Assembly (NCBI GenBank): GCA_007117785.1
Contig: SKFV01000176.1
Coordinates: 1-9,091 of the forward strand
From: Pseudomonas sp.
GTDB lineage: Bacteria > Pseudomonadota > Gammaproteobacteria > Pseudomonadales > Pseudomonadaceae
Direction: 5' to 3'
Length of the DNA: 9,091 bases
In this document: positions 1 to 6,107 of the stretch, piece after piece
Layout: every line of letters begins with the position of its first letter
Position numbering within the stretch: the stretch's first letter is position 1
Program-made: the position numbers and the translations under genes
The notes under the pieces: model-generated
What the model saw: the letters and a program-made list of their open reading frames with translations, nothing else
Databases searched by the model: none
What the model was told of the DNA's origin: nothing

Positions 1-416
1 CGCAGTACCCGCAACGGGTCTTCGACAAAAGCCGGGGCGACGTGGCGCAAGACACGCGCTTGCAGATCGGTCTGGCCACCGTAAGGATCGATCAGTTGGC
101 CCTGATCATCCATAGCCATGGCGTTGATGGTCAGGTCACGGCGTTGCAGGTCCTGCTCCAGGGTCACATCGGGGCTGGTGTGAAAGGTAAAACCACCATA
201 GCCGACGCCACTTTTTCGCTCGGTGCGAGCCAGCGCGTATTCCTCGCCGGTTTTGGGGTGCAGAAAGACCGGGAAGTCCTGGCCGACCGGGGTATAGCCT
301 TCGTCCAGTAGTTGCTCCGGCGTGGCTCCGACCACTACCCAGTCGCGTTCATCATGGGGATAGCCCAGCAAGCGGTCGCGCACGGCGCCGCCGACAAGAT
401 AGGTGGTGTAAGGCAT
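1..416 (-). CDS. cca: Multifunctional CCA protein / CCA tRNA nucleotidyltransferase, N-terminal part (runs off the window)
   Basis: This enzyme adds or repairs the 3' CCA end of tRNAs from CTP and ATP in the cytoplasm. Only the first 138 codons and two bases are present, because the gene continues past position 1. The visible part is the class II nucleotidyltransferase head. It shows the GGAVRD motif (residues 9-14), the metal-binding ERDW segment (23-26), FPVFLHP (about 49-55), EEYALARTERKSG (about 58-70), and RRDLTINAMA followed by DPYGG. It matches E. coli Cca almost throughout, offset by two residues. One oddity is that the first acidic residue of the usual DxD pair is Glu23, giving E-R-D. 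The ATG at 416 fits the family N-terminus, though the ribosome binding site is weak (CAGAG about 5 bases upstream). The HD phosphohydrolase region that would make it multifunctional lies outside the window, so that part of the name is inferred from the family. Family assignment is very secure. Confidence 0.97.
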   Translation of the reverse strand, partial: MPYTTYLVGGAVRDRLLGYPHDERDWVVVGATPEQLLDEGYTPVGQDFPVFLHPKTGEEYALARTERKSGVGYGGFTFHTSPDVTLEQDLQRRDLTINAMAMDDQGQLIDPYGGQTDLQARVLRHVAPAFVEDPLRVL

Positions 417-446
417 GGATACTCTGCTGTCGCTCGGTGTCAGCGC

Positions 447-475
447 AGGCTAAGACTTTCTGCGAAGCACTGCAA
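447..475 (-). promoter_or_regulatory. Candidate sigma70-type promoter for cca
   Basis: Reading the minus strand, TTGCAG (475-470) and TAGCCT (452-447) are separated by 17 bases. Transcription would start about 25 bases before the cca ATG, a plausible position. Each hexamer matches its consensus at only 3 of 6 positions, so the spacing and location carry most of the weight. The site lies between the inserted element and cca, so it would let cca be transcribed independently of spoVR. Confidence 0.35.
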
Positions 476-494
476 GCGGCCGTTAACGGGGTGT

Positions 495-671
495 TAGGGA
501 AACACTGATTAACAGGCATCAGGTTTAGCCCGATTGGCGCTGCCCCGCTCAGGACACGCCGTAAACCCTTCCCTGGGGGCTCGTAGATGCCATCCCTGGC
601 ATCTAACGGTCCAGAGCGGGGCAGCGCCAATCGAGCTTTATAGGTTCGGATGATGAATCAGTGTTTCCCTA
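495..671. mobile_element. Palindromic MITE-like element with TA target duplication, inserted in the spoVR stop codon
   Basis: A 173-base core (497-669) is flanked by the dinucleotide TA on both sides (495-496 and 670-671). The ends are perfect inverted repeats of TTAGGGAAACACTGATT (494-510 against 656-672), counting the flanking bases. Inside is a second long inverted repeat and an apical hairpin, so nearly the whole element can fold back on itself. No credible protein is encoded. Short length, terminal inverted repeats, TA duplication and no transposase are the marks of a miniature inverted-repeat element mobilised in trans. TA duplication is typical of the IS630/Tc1-mariner group, while the GGGAAAC-type ends also resemble some IS5-family ends, so the parent family is undecided. 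The right end supplies the last two bases of the spoVR stop codon. The sequence looks familiar to me from pseudomonad genomes, but I cannot confirm that here. Once transcribed it could also act as a terminator, RNA stabiliser or RNase site between spoVR and cca. Confidence 0.75.
527..637. repeat. Inner inverted repeat and apical hairpin of the MITE-like element
   Basis: Bases 531-550 are the exact reverse complement of 614-633. The match extends to 527-550 against 614-637 with one mismatch. Between the arms lies a second hairpin: 584-592 pairs with 597-605 over nine base pairs around a four-base loop (TCCC), and two more G-C pairs (582-583 with 607-608) form across one bulged A. Together with the terminal repeats this gives three nested stems. 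There is no run of T after any stem on either strand, so a simple intrinsic terminator is not evident. Confidence 0.85.
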
Positions 672-2222
672 AATCGGCGGCAGATTGAGATTGAAGCGCG
701 GCATGCTCTCGTCTGCACGATCCTGTCGTAGCGGCACGTGCAGGGAGTCTATCAGGGTGTCGCCCTGCATGCTCTCCAGATGCACATCAAAGCCCCACAG
801 GCGGTGCAGATGACGCAGCATTTCCTCGCTGGATTTGCCCAGGGGTTTGCCGTCGTGGCGTTGGTGGCGCAGGGTCAGTGAGCGGTCACCGCGCCGGTCT
901 ACATCCCAGATCTGGATATTCGGCTCGCGGTTGCCCAGGTTGTATTGCGCCGCGAGCAGTTCACGTACCTGGCGGTAGCCGTTTTCATCGTGAATTGCAC
1001 TGATTTCCAGGGCATCGTCCTGATCGTCATCGACGACGGCAAACAGTTTGAAATCGCGAATCACCTTGGGTGAGAGGTACTGCAGGATAAAACTTTCATC
1101 CTTGAAGTCGCGCATCGCCAGTTTGATGGTCTGCAGCCAGTCACTGCCGGCAATGTCCGGGAACCAGCGCTTGTCTTCCTCGGTGGGGTGCTCACAGATG
1201 CGGCGGATATCCTGCATCATGGCAAAGCCCAGGGCATAGGGGTTGATGCCGCTGTACCATTTGCTGTCGAACTCGGGCTGCATGATCACGCTGCTGTGCG
1301 ATTGCAGGAATTCGAGCATGAAGCCATCGGTGACCTTGCCCTCGTCATACAGGTGATTGAGCAGGGTGTAGTGCCAGAAGGTCGCCCAGCCTTCATTCAT
1401 TACCTGGGTCTGGCGTTGCGGGTAGAAGTATTGTGCGATTTTACGCACGATGCGGATGATTTCACGCTGCCAGGGCTCGAGCAACGGGGCGTTTTTTTCG
1501 ATGAAGTAGAGCAGGTTTTCCTGCGGCTCGCTGGGGTAGCGCTCCTTGGTCTGGCGGCGTTCGGCCTGCTCCGGGTTGACCGGAATGGTGCGCCAGAGAT
1601 CGTTGACCTGGCGTTGCAGGTACTCCTCACGTTCTTTTTGCCGCTGCCGCTCTTCGGCAGCGGAAATCGGGTAGGGCCGCTTGTAGCGGTCAACCCCGTA
1701 ATTCATCAACGCATGGCAGGAGTCGAGCAGGTCTTCCACGGCGTCGATACCGTAGCGATCCTCGCATTCACTGATGTACTGACGGGCAAACACCAGATAG
1801 TCGATGATGGCACTGGCATCGGTCCAGGTGCGGAACAGGTAATTGCCCTTGAAGAAGGAGTTGTGACCGTAACAGGCATGGGCTATGACCAGTGCCTGCA
1901 TGGTCATGGTGTTCTCTTCCATCAGATAGGCGATGCAGGGGTCGGAGTTGATGACGATCTCGTAGGCCAGGCCCATCTGTCCGCGTTTGTAGTTTTTTTC
2001 CGTATGCAGGAAATGCTTGCCATAGGACCAGTGGTGGTAGCCCAGCGGCATGCCGACCGAGGCATAGGCATCCATCATCTGTTCGGCACTGATCACTTCG
2101 ATCTGGTTGGCGTAGGTATCCAGGCCATAGATGTCATGGGCGATGCGCCCGAGTTCGCGGTCATACTCGCGGATCAGCTCGAAGGTCCATTCCGAGCCGG
2201 TGGAAATAGGTTGGCGGCTCAT
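669..2222 (-). CDS. ycgB: SpoVR family protein (YcgB-like)
   Basis: This is a cytoplasmic SpoVR family protein of 517 residues, close to E. coli YcgB (about 510). The family is named for a Bacillus spore cortex gene, but its biochemical role is not settled. In proteobacteria it travels with PrkA and YeaH as a stress or stationary-phase module. Visible features are a conserved N-terminal block, a His-rich segment HACYGHNSFFKGN (115-127), GVDRYKRPYP (176-185), a highly charged helical stretch (189-206), MNEGWATFWHY (275-285), and a C-terminal domain with PNIQIWDVD (434-442) and HLHRLWGFDV (471-480). The conserved His and Glu clusters could bind metal, which is inference. The ATG at 2222 overlaps the yeaH stop as ATGA, and AGAGG lies 8 bases upstream. 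The stop codon TAG (671-669) is completed by the end of the inserted element, while the reconstructed pre-insertion stop is TAA at the same codon. No frameshift or internal stop is seen. Confidence 0.96.
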   Translation of the reverse strand: MSRQPISTGSEWTFELIREYDRELGRIAHDIYGLDTYANQIEVISAEQMMDAYASVGMPLGYHHWSYGKHFLHTEKNYKRGQMGLAYEIVINSDPCIAYLMEENTMTMQALVIAHACYGHNSFFKGNYLFRTWTDASAIIDYLVFARQYISECEDRYGIDAVEDLLDSCHALMNYGVDRYKRPYPISAAEERQRQKEREEYLQRQVNDLWRTIPVNPEQAERRQTKERYPSEPQENLLYFIEKNAPLLEPWQREIIRIVRKIAQYFYPQRQTQVMNEGWATFWHYTLLNHLYDEGKVTDGFMLEFLQSHSSVIMQPEFDSKWYSGINPYALGFAMMQDIRRICEHPTEEDKRWFPDIAGSDWLQTIKLAMRDFKDESFILQYLSPKVIRDFKLFAVVDDDQDDALEISAIHDENGYRQVRELLAAQYNLGNREPNIQIWDVDRRGDRSLTLRHQRHDGKPLGKSSEEMLRHLHRLWGFDVHLESMQGDTLIDSLHVPLRQDRADESMPRFNLNLPPI

Positions 2223-3490
2223 GAGGTCATCCTCTTCTGGAACAGCTTGCGGAATACCGGGTAGATGTCGCCGGGGTCGACAATCTGCTGCTGGGCAAAA
2301 TGCTCGGGAAAGTGCTCGCCGACCTGTTCATAGGCATACCACAATGCCTGGTGGTCGCGTGGGGTGATTTCCACATAGCAGTAATACTGCATCGCCGGCA
2401 TGATTTTCTCGTGCAGCAGGCGCTGGCAGATGGGCGAGTCGTCATTCCAGTTATCGCCATCCGAGGCCTGGGCGCAATACAGGTTCCATTCGCCGGGGGC
2501 GTAACGTTCCTGGATGATCTCGTCCATCAGACGCAGGGCGCTGGAGACAATGGTGCCGCCGGTTTCCCGTGAGTAGAAAAATTCCTCTTCATCAACTTCC
2601 TTGGCGCTGGTGTGGTGACGAATAAACACCACGTCGATGCGCTCGTAGTTCCGCTTGAGGAACAGGTACAGCAGGATATAAAAGCGCTTCGCCATGTCCT
2701 TGGTGGCCTGAGTCATCGAGCCGGAGACATCCATCAGGCAGAACATCACCGCCTTGGAGCTGGGCGATGGCTGCTTGCTGATAAGGTTGTAACGCAGGTC
2801 GAAGGTATCGAGGAAGGGCACCTTGCCGATGCGTTCGCGCAGGCGCTGGATTTCCGCTTCCAGGGCCTGGATATCGGTCAGGTTGTCCGGTTGTTCAATG
2901 CGTAACTGTTCCAGTTCGGCTTCGGCGGCGCGCAGTCGTGCCCGGCTGCCACCGGACAGGGCAATGCGCCGGGCATGCGCGGCGCGCATCGAACGGACGA
3001 TATTGATGCGTGATGGGTTACCCTCACTGCTAATACCGGCGCGCACAGACTTGAAGGTGTCGGTACCGACCAGGTGGCGCTTGACCAGGTTGGGCAGGGC
3101 CAGGTCCTCGAACATGAAGTCGAGAAACTCGTCCTGAGTGATCTGGAAGACAAATTCATCCATGCCCTCGCCGCTGTTGCCGGCATCACTGCCACCCTGG
3201 CCACCACCACCGCCATCAGGCCGAGCGACGCGATCGCCGCTGACGAACTCGCGGTTGCCCGGATGGACCTGGGTTTGCCGGCCACCCGGGCCGTGATGGA
3301 AGATGGGTTCATCAATGTCACGCCCGGGAATGCTGATCTGCTCACCCTGGTCAACATCGGTAATCGAGCGTTTGCCAACCGCTTCGGACACCGCTTTCTT
3401 GATGTGCGACCGGTAGCGACGCAGGAACCGCTGGCGGTTCACTGCGCTCTTGTTCTTGCCGTTTAGGCGGCGGTCAATCACATAACTCAT
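2219..3490 (-). CDS. yeaH: YeaH family (UPF0229) von Willebrand factor A domain protein
   Basis: The product has 423 residues, against about 427 in E. coli YeaH. It starts with a basic segment rich in Arg and Lys (7-40), then a Gly-rich linker (92-106) and a region with likely coiled-coil character (about 182-221). A C-terminal von Willebrand A domain follows from about 246. The metal-dependent adhesion site is intact: DVSGS (254-258), Thr313 in GGT, and the acidic SDGDNW segment (343-348). Such domains mediate metal-dependent protein contacts, often as partners of AAA+ proteins. By analogy with MoxR and VWA pairs it may couple PrkA to SpoVR, which is inference. It lies 15 bases after prkA, with GGAGGG about 6 bases before the ATG, and overlaps spoVR by four bases. 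Family identity is secure, but the biochemical function is not known. Confidence 0.96.
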   Translation of the reverse strand: MSYVIDRRLNGKNKSAVNRQRFLRRYRSHIKKAVSEAVGKRSITDVDQGEQISIPGRDIDEPIFHHGPGGRQTQVHPGNREFVSGDRVARPDGGGGGQGGSDAGNSGEGMDEFVFQITQDEFLDFMFEDLALPNLVKRHLVGTDTFKSVRAGISSEGNPSRINIVRSMRAAHARRIALSGGSRARLRAAEAELEQLRIEQPDNLTDIQALEAEIQRLRERIGKVPFLDTFDLRYNLISKQPSPSSKAVMFCLMDVSGSMTQATKDMAKRFYILLYLFLKRNYERIDVVFIRHHTSAKEVDEEEFFYSRETGGTIVSSALRLMDEIIQERYAPGEWNLYCAQASDGDNWNDDSPICQRLLHEKIMPAMQYYCYVEITPRDHQALWYAYEQVGEHFPEHFAQQQIVDPGDIYPVFRKLFQKRMTS

Positions 3491-3505
3491 GCGGTGCCCT
3501 CCGGG

Positions 3506-5428
3506 TTACTGCGCTTTCCTGACGCGCAGATACCATTCCGACAACAGCCGCACCTGCTTCTCGGTGTAGCCGCGCTCGACCATGCGGGTAACAAAGTCGT
3601 TGTGCTTTTTCTGGTCCTCGTTGGAGGCTTTGGCATTGAAGCTGATCACCGGAAGCAGGTCTTCGGTGTTGGAGAACATTTTCTTCTCGATCACACTACG
3701 CAGTTTCTCGTAGGACAGCCAGCTCGGGTTCTTGCCGTTGTTGCTGGCGCGAGCGCGTAGCATGAAGTTGACGATCTCGTTGCGGAAGTCTTTCGGGTTG
3801 CTGATGCCGGCCGGTTTCTCGATCTTTTCCAGCTCTTCATTCAGCGACGCACGGTTGAGGATTTCGCCGGTATCCGGGTCACGGTATTCCTGATCCTGAA
3901 TCCAGAAATCGGCGTACATCACATAGCGGTCGAAAATGTTCTGTCCGTATTCACTGTAGGATTCCAGATAAGCGGTCTGGATTTCCTTGCCGATAAAGTC
4001 AACGTAGCGCGGTGCCAGGTATTCTTTCAAAAAGCGCAGATAGCGCTCGCTGACTTCAGCGTTGTACTGCTCCTGTTCGATCTGTTGTTCCAGCACATAC
4101 AGCAGGTGCACGGGGTTGGCGGCGACCTCGGTATTGTCATAGTTGAATACCCGCGAGAGGATCTTGAAGGCAAAGCGGGTCGACAGGCCGTTCATGCCTT
4201 CGTCCACACCCGCGGTGTCGCGGTATTCCTGGATTGATTTCGCCTTGGGGTCGGTATCCTTCAGGTTCTCGCCATCGTAGATGCGCATCTTCGAATAGAC
4301 GTTGGAATTTTCCGGCTCCTTCAGGCGGGAAAGTACGCTGAACTGGGCAAGCATTTTCAGCGTGTCCGGAGCGCAGTGGGCATGGGCCAGCGAGCTGCTG
4401 GTCAGCAGTTTCTGGTAAATCTGGATTTCATCGCTGACGCGCAGGCAGTAGGGCACCTTGACGATATAGATACGGTCGAGAAAGGCTTCGTTGTTGCGGT
4501 TGTTGCGGAAGGTCTGCCATTCGGACTCGTTGGAGTGCGCCAGGATCACACCGTTGAACGGAATCGCCCCCAGGCCTTCGGTACTGTTGTAATTGCCTTC
4601 CTGGGTCGCGGTCAGCAGCGGATGCAGCACCTTGATCGGTGCCTTGAACATCTCGACGAATTCCATCAGGCCTTGGTTGGCCCGGCACAGGGCGCCGGAA
4701 TAGCTGTAGGCGTCCGGGTCATTCTGGGGAAACTCTTCCAGCTTGCGGATATCGACTTTGCCCACCAGCGCAGAGATATCCTGGTTGTTCTCGTCACCGG
4801 GTTCGGTCTTGGCAATGGCGATCTGTTGCAGGATGGAGGGGTAGAGCTTGACCACGCGGAACTGGCTGATGTCACCGTTGAATTCGTGCAGTCGCTTGAC
4901 CGCCCAGGGAGACATGATGCTGTTGATGTAACGGCGCGGTATGTTGTAATCCTCTTCCAGGATGGTCGCATCCTCGGCGGCATTGAACAGCCCGAGTGGC
5001 GACTCGAACACCGGCGAGCCCTTGATGGCATAAAAGGGCACCTGCTGCATCAAGGCCTTGAGTTTTTCCGCCAGCGAGGACTTGCCGCCGCCCACCGGGC
5101 CAAGCAGGTAGAGAATCTGTTTCTTCTCTTCCAGTCCCTGGGCCGCATGGCGGAAGAAGGACACGATCTGTTCAATCGATTCTTCCATGCCGTGGAAGTC
5201 AGCGAAGGCAGGGTAACGCTTGATCACCTTGTTTGAGAAAATGCGCGACAAGCGTGGGTCCATCGAGGTGTCGATCAGCTCAGGCTCGCCAATAGCCTGG
5301 AGCAAGCGCTCCGAGGCGGTGGCGTAGGCCATGGGATCAGTTTTGCACAGCTCCAGGTACTCCTGCAGGCTGTACTCTTCCTGCCGGGTGGCTTCGTAAC
5401 GGTTTTGGAAATGACTGAATAAGCTCAT
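3506..5428 (-). CDS. yeaG: PrkA / YeaG serine protein kinase, AAA+ type
   Basis: The product has 640 residues, against about 644 in E. coli YeaG, and is nearly collinear with it. The N-terminal half is the PrkA AAA+ domain, with Walker A GPVGGGKS (110-117), a Walker B-like segment around LMEFVEMF (254-261) and a sensor-like LAHSNESEW (296-304). The C-terminal part (about 390-640) is the PrkA domain distantly related to eukaryotic protein kinases. It includes DTDPKAKS, AGVDEGMNGLSTRFAFK (406-422) and EKIEKPAGISNPKDFRNE (534-551). The family autophosphorylates and phosphorylates proteins in E. coli and Bacillus. A Lon-like protease activity has been proposed for the Bacillus protein. E. coli yeaGH responds to nitrogen starvation and stationary phase. 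The ATG at 5428 is chosen because MSLFSHFQNRYEA matches the family N-terminus, and GAGG sits 7 bases upstream. An in-frame extension to a TTG at 5551 looks unlike protein. It heads the prkA-yeaH-spoVR operon. Confidence 0.97.
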   Translation of the reverse strand: MSLFSHFQNRYEATRQEEYSLQEYLELCKTDPMAYATASERLLQAIGEPELIDTSMDPRLSRIFSNKVIKRYPAFADFHGMEESIEQIVSFFRHAAQGLEEKKQILYLLGPVGGGKSSLAEKLKALMQQVPFYAIKGSPVFESPLGLFNAAEDATILEEDYNIPRRYINSIMSPWAVKRLHEFNGDISQFRVVKLYPSILQQIAIAKTEPGDENNQDISALVGKVDIRKLEEFPQNDPDAYSYSGALCRANQGLMEFVEMFKAPIKVLHPLLTATQEGNYNSTEGLGAIPFNGVILAHSNESEWQTFRNNRNNEAFLDRIYIVKVPYCLRVSDEIQIYQKLLTSSSLAHAHCAPDTLKMLAQFSVLSRLKEPENSNVYSKMRIYDGENLKDTDPKAKSIQEYRDTAGVDEGMNGLSTRFAFKILSRVFNYDNTEVAANPVHLLYVLEQQIEQEQYNAEVSERYLRFLKEYLAPRYVDFIGKEIQTAYLESYSEYGQNIFDRYVMYADFWIQDQEYRDPDTGEILNRASLNEELEKIEKPAGISNPKDFRNEIVNFMLRARASNNGKNPSWLSYEKLRSVIEKKMFSNTEDLLPVISFNAKASNEDQKKHNDFVTRMVERGYTEKQVRLLSEWYLRVRKAQ

Positions 5429-5690
5429 GGCACGACCTCGCTCTAACCCAATATGAGGTCCGGGCTTCCACACAGCGGCCCGCCGTTGATGCGGCACATG
5501 GGTGAGCACATCCAGATGCGTTAATCCCCCAATACCACCCGTCAAGGGCAAGGCCAGGAAGTCTGTCGGAGAAGGCAGCTAGCCAAGTCGGGCTTCACCG
5601 CCAGGTCCGGCAGGCTCCCTGTGTCAGGAAGCCGGCAGACCGGCTTTCAATTTGGCAGCACGATGACACCAGGATCTCGCGCTTACCTTT

Positions 5691-5718
5691 TTGGATCGCC
5701 TGATTATCAGGATAGTTC
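5691..5718 (-). promoter_or_regulatory. Candidate stress sigma factor promoter for prkA-yeaH-spoVR
   Basis: On the minus strand GAACTA (5718-5713) and TCCAA (5695-5691) are 17 bases apart. They resemble the extracytoplasmic (AlgU/RpoE) pattern GAACTT and TCTGA, the first at five of six positions and the second at three of five. Overlapping them, CTATCCT (5715-5709) differs by one base from the CTATACT -10 of RpoS promoters. Either would suit a stress module, and the known E. coli homologues respond to RpoS. The start would be about 260-275 bases before the prkA ATG, which is long, so this stays tentative. Confidence 0.3.
5699..5711. promoter_or_regulatory. 13-base palindrome, possible operator, within the candidate prkA promoter
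   Basis: CCTGATTATCAGG has perfect five-base arms around TTA. It falls between the candidate -35 and -10 elements, where a dimeric regulator would act. A 13-base palindrome can arise by chance in 340 bases, so position is the main argument. Confidence 0.3.
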
Positions 5719-5723
5719 GTTTG

Positions 5724-5768
5724 GCGCCGGGTGAAAGTAATAATTTTTTATTTCTGTTGCACCGGGTG
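5724..5768. repeat. Short direct repeat flanking an AT-rich patch just after glpE
   Basis: GCGCCGGGTG (5724-5733) and GCACCGGGTG (5759-5768) differ by one base and are spaced 35 bases start to start. Between them is a strikingly AT-rich 25-base segment in an otherwise GC-rich region. It lies upstream of the candidate prkA promoter and could be an UP-like or protein-binding region; the function is inferred. Confidence 0.4.
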
Positions 5769-6095
5769 TCAGTCGCCGTCGTGACTCACCTGATCGGGGT
5801 AGCTCTGTTGCCAGAGCTCGAAACCGCCATCAAGGCTGTAGACCTCGGCAAAGCCGAGTCCGGCCAGATAGTCGGCAGCGGGTTGGCTGGAGTTGCCGTG
5901 ATAACAGCAGACGATCAGCGGCTTGGCGCGCTCGGCATCGGCTACCCAGGCGGCCAGGTTGCTGTTGTCCAGTCGAACGGCCCCGGGCATATGGCCCTGG
6001 GCAAAGCTTTGCGGGTCGCGGATATCGACCAGTTGCGCACCCTGCTGGCACAGGGCTGCAGCCTGTTCGGGCGTGATTCGGTTGAACATTGCCAT
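5769..6095 (-). CDS. glpE: GlpE-type thiosulfate sulfurtransferase (single-domain rhodanese)
   Basis: This is a 108-residue single rhodanese domain, the same size as E. coli GlpE. It transfers sulfane sulfur from thiosulfate to acceptors such as cyanide or thioredoxin in the cytoplasm. The active-site loop CYHGNSS (64-70) carries catalytic Cys64 and is identical to that of E. coli GlpE. Other family marks are VDIRDPQSFAQGH (23-35) and YSLDGGFELW near the C-terminus. The ATG at 6095 is preceded by GAGGAG with 8 bases of spacing; a second ATG two codons later is also possible. It follows apaH after 12 bases, so it is probably the last gene of the pdxA-rsmA-apaG-apaH-glpE transcript. No glycerol phosphate genes are nearby, unlike in E. 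coli, so the name reflects homology and not glp-regulon membership. Confidence 0.95.
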   Translation of the reverse strand: MAMFNRITPEQAAALCQQGAQLVDIRDPQSFAQGHMPGAVRLDNSNLAAWVADAERAKPLIVCCYHGNSSQPAADYLAGLGFAEVYSLDGGFELWQQSYPDQVSHDGD

Positions 6096-6107
6096 GGTGT
6101 TGACTCC

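Larger units (their letters stand above)
5429..5768. other. 340-base intergenic region: glpE 3' side and prkA leader or promoter region
   Basis: I see no convincing gene in either strand here. Reading from glpE toward prkA it holds an AT-rich patch (5734-5758), candidate promoter elements (5691-5718), a 13-base palindrome, and a hairpin with a 7-pair perfect stem (5629-5635 with 5640-5646, loop CAGA). No T-tract follows that hairpin on the minus strand. The stretch from about 5690 to 5429 would be a long untranslated leader if transcription began at the candidate promoter. A closer promoter is not obvious: TTGACG (5545-5540) is a good -35 box, but the hexamer 16 bases on (TAACGC) is a poor -10. 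Confidence 0.6.

Noticed and set aside
352..630. Minus-strand open frame of 92 codons across the palindromic element and the cca start
   Set aside because: Most of it is the element palindrome, and it overlaps the true cca start in another frame. The composition does not look protein-like.
1188..2264. Long plus-strand open frame (358 codons) opposite spoVR
   Set aside because: It is fully antisense to a gene with strong family similarity. It has no recognisable motif and reflects codon bias in GC-rich DNA.
3180..3225. CCACCACCACCGCC-type low-complexity run
   Set aside because: It encodes the Gly-rich linker of YeaH in frame, so it is not an independent repeat element.
4376..5236. Plus-strand open frame (286 codons) opposite prkA
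   Set aside because: It mirrors the highly conserved PrkA coding frame and shows no protein family features of its own.
5518..5545. TTGACG plus TAACGC as a sigma70 promoter for prkA
   Set aside because: The -35 is good, but the -10 matches at only two of six positions at 16-base spacing, and no better -10 is nearby.
5429..5551. Upstream extension of PrkA by 41 residues from a TTG
   Set aside because: The extension has no similarity to the family N-terminus, whereas MSLFSHFQNRYEA at 5428 aligns with E. coli YeaG and has a ribosome binding site.
5627..5648. Hairpin as an intrinsic terminator for glpE
   Set aside because: The stem is good, but no T-run follows on the minus strand. The short T-rich stretch on the plus strand has no gene to terminate.
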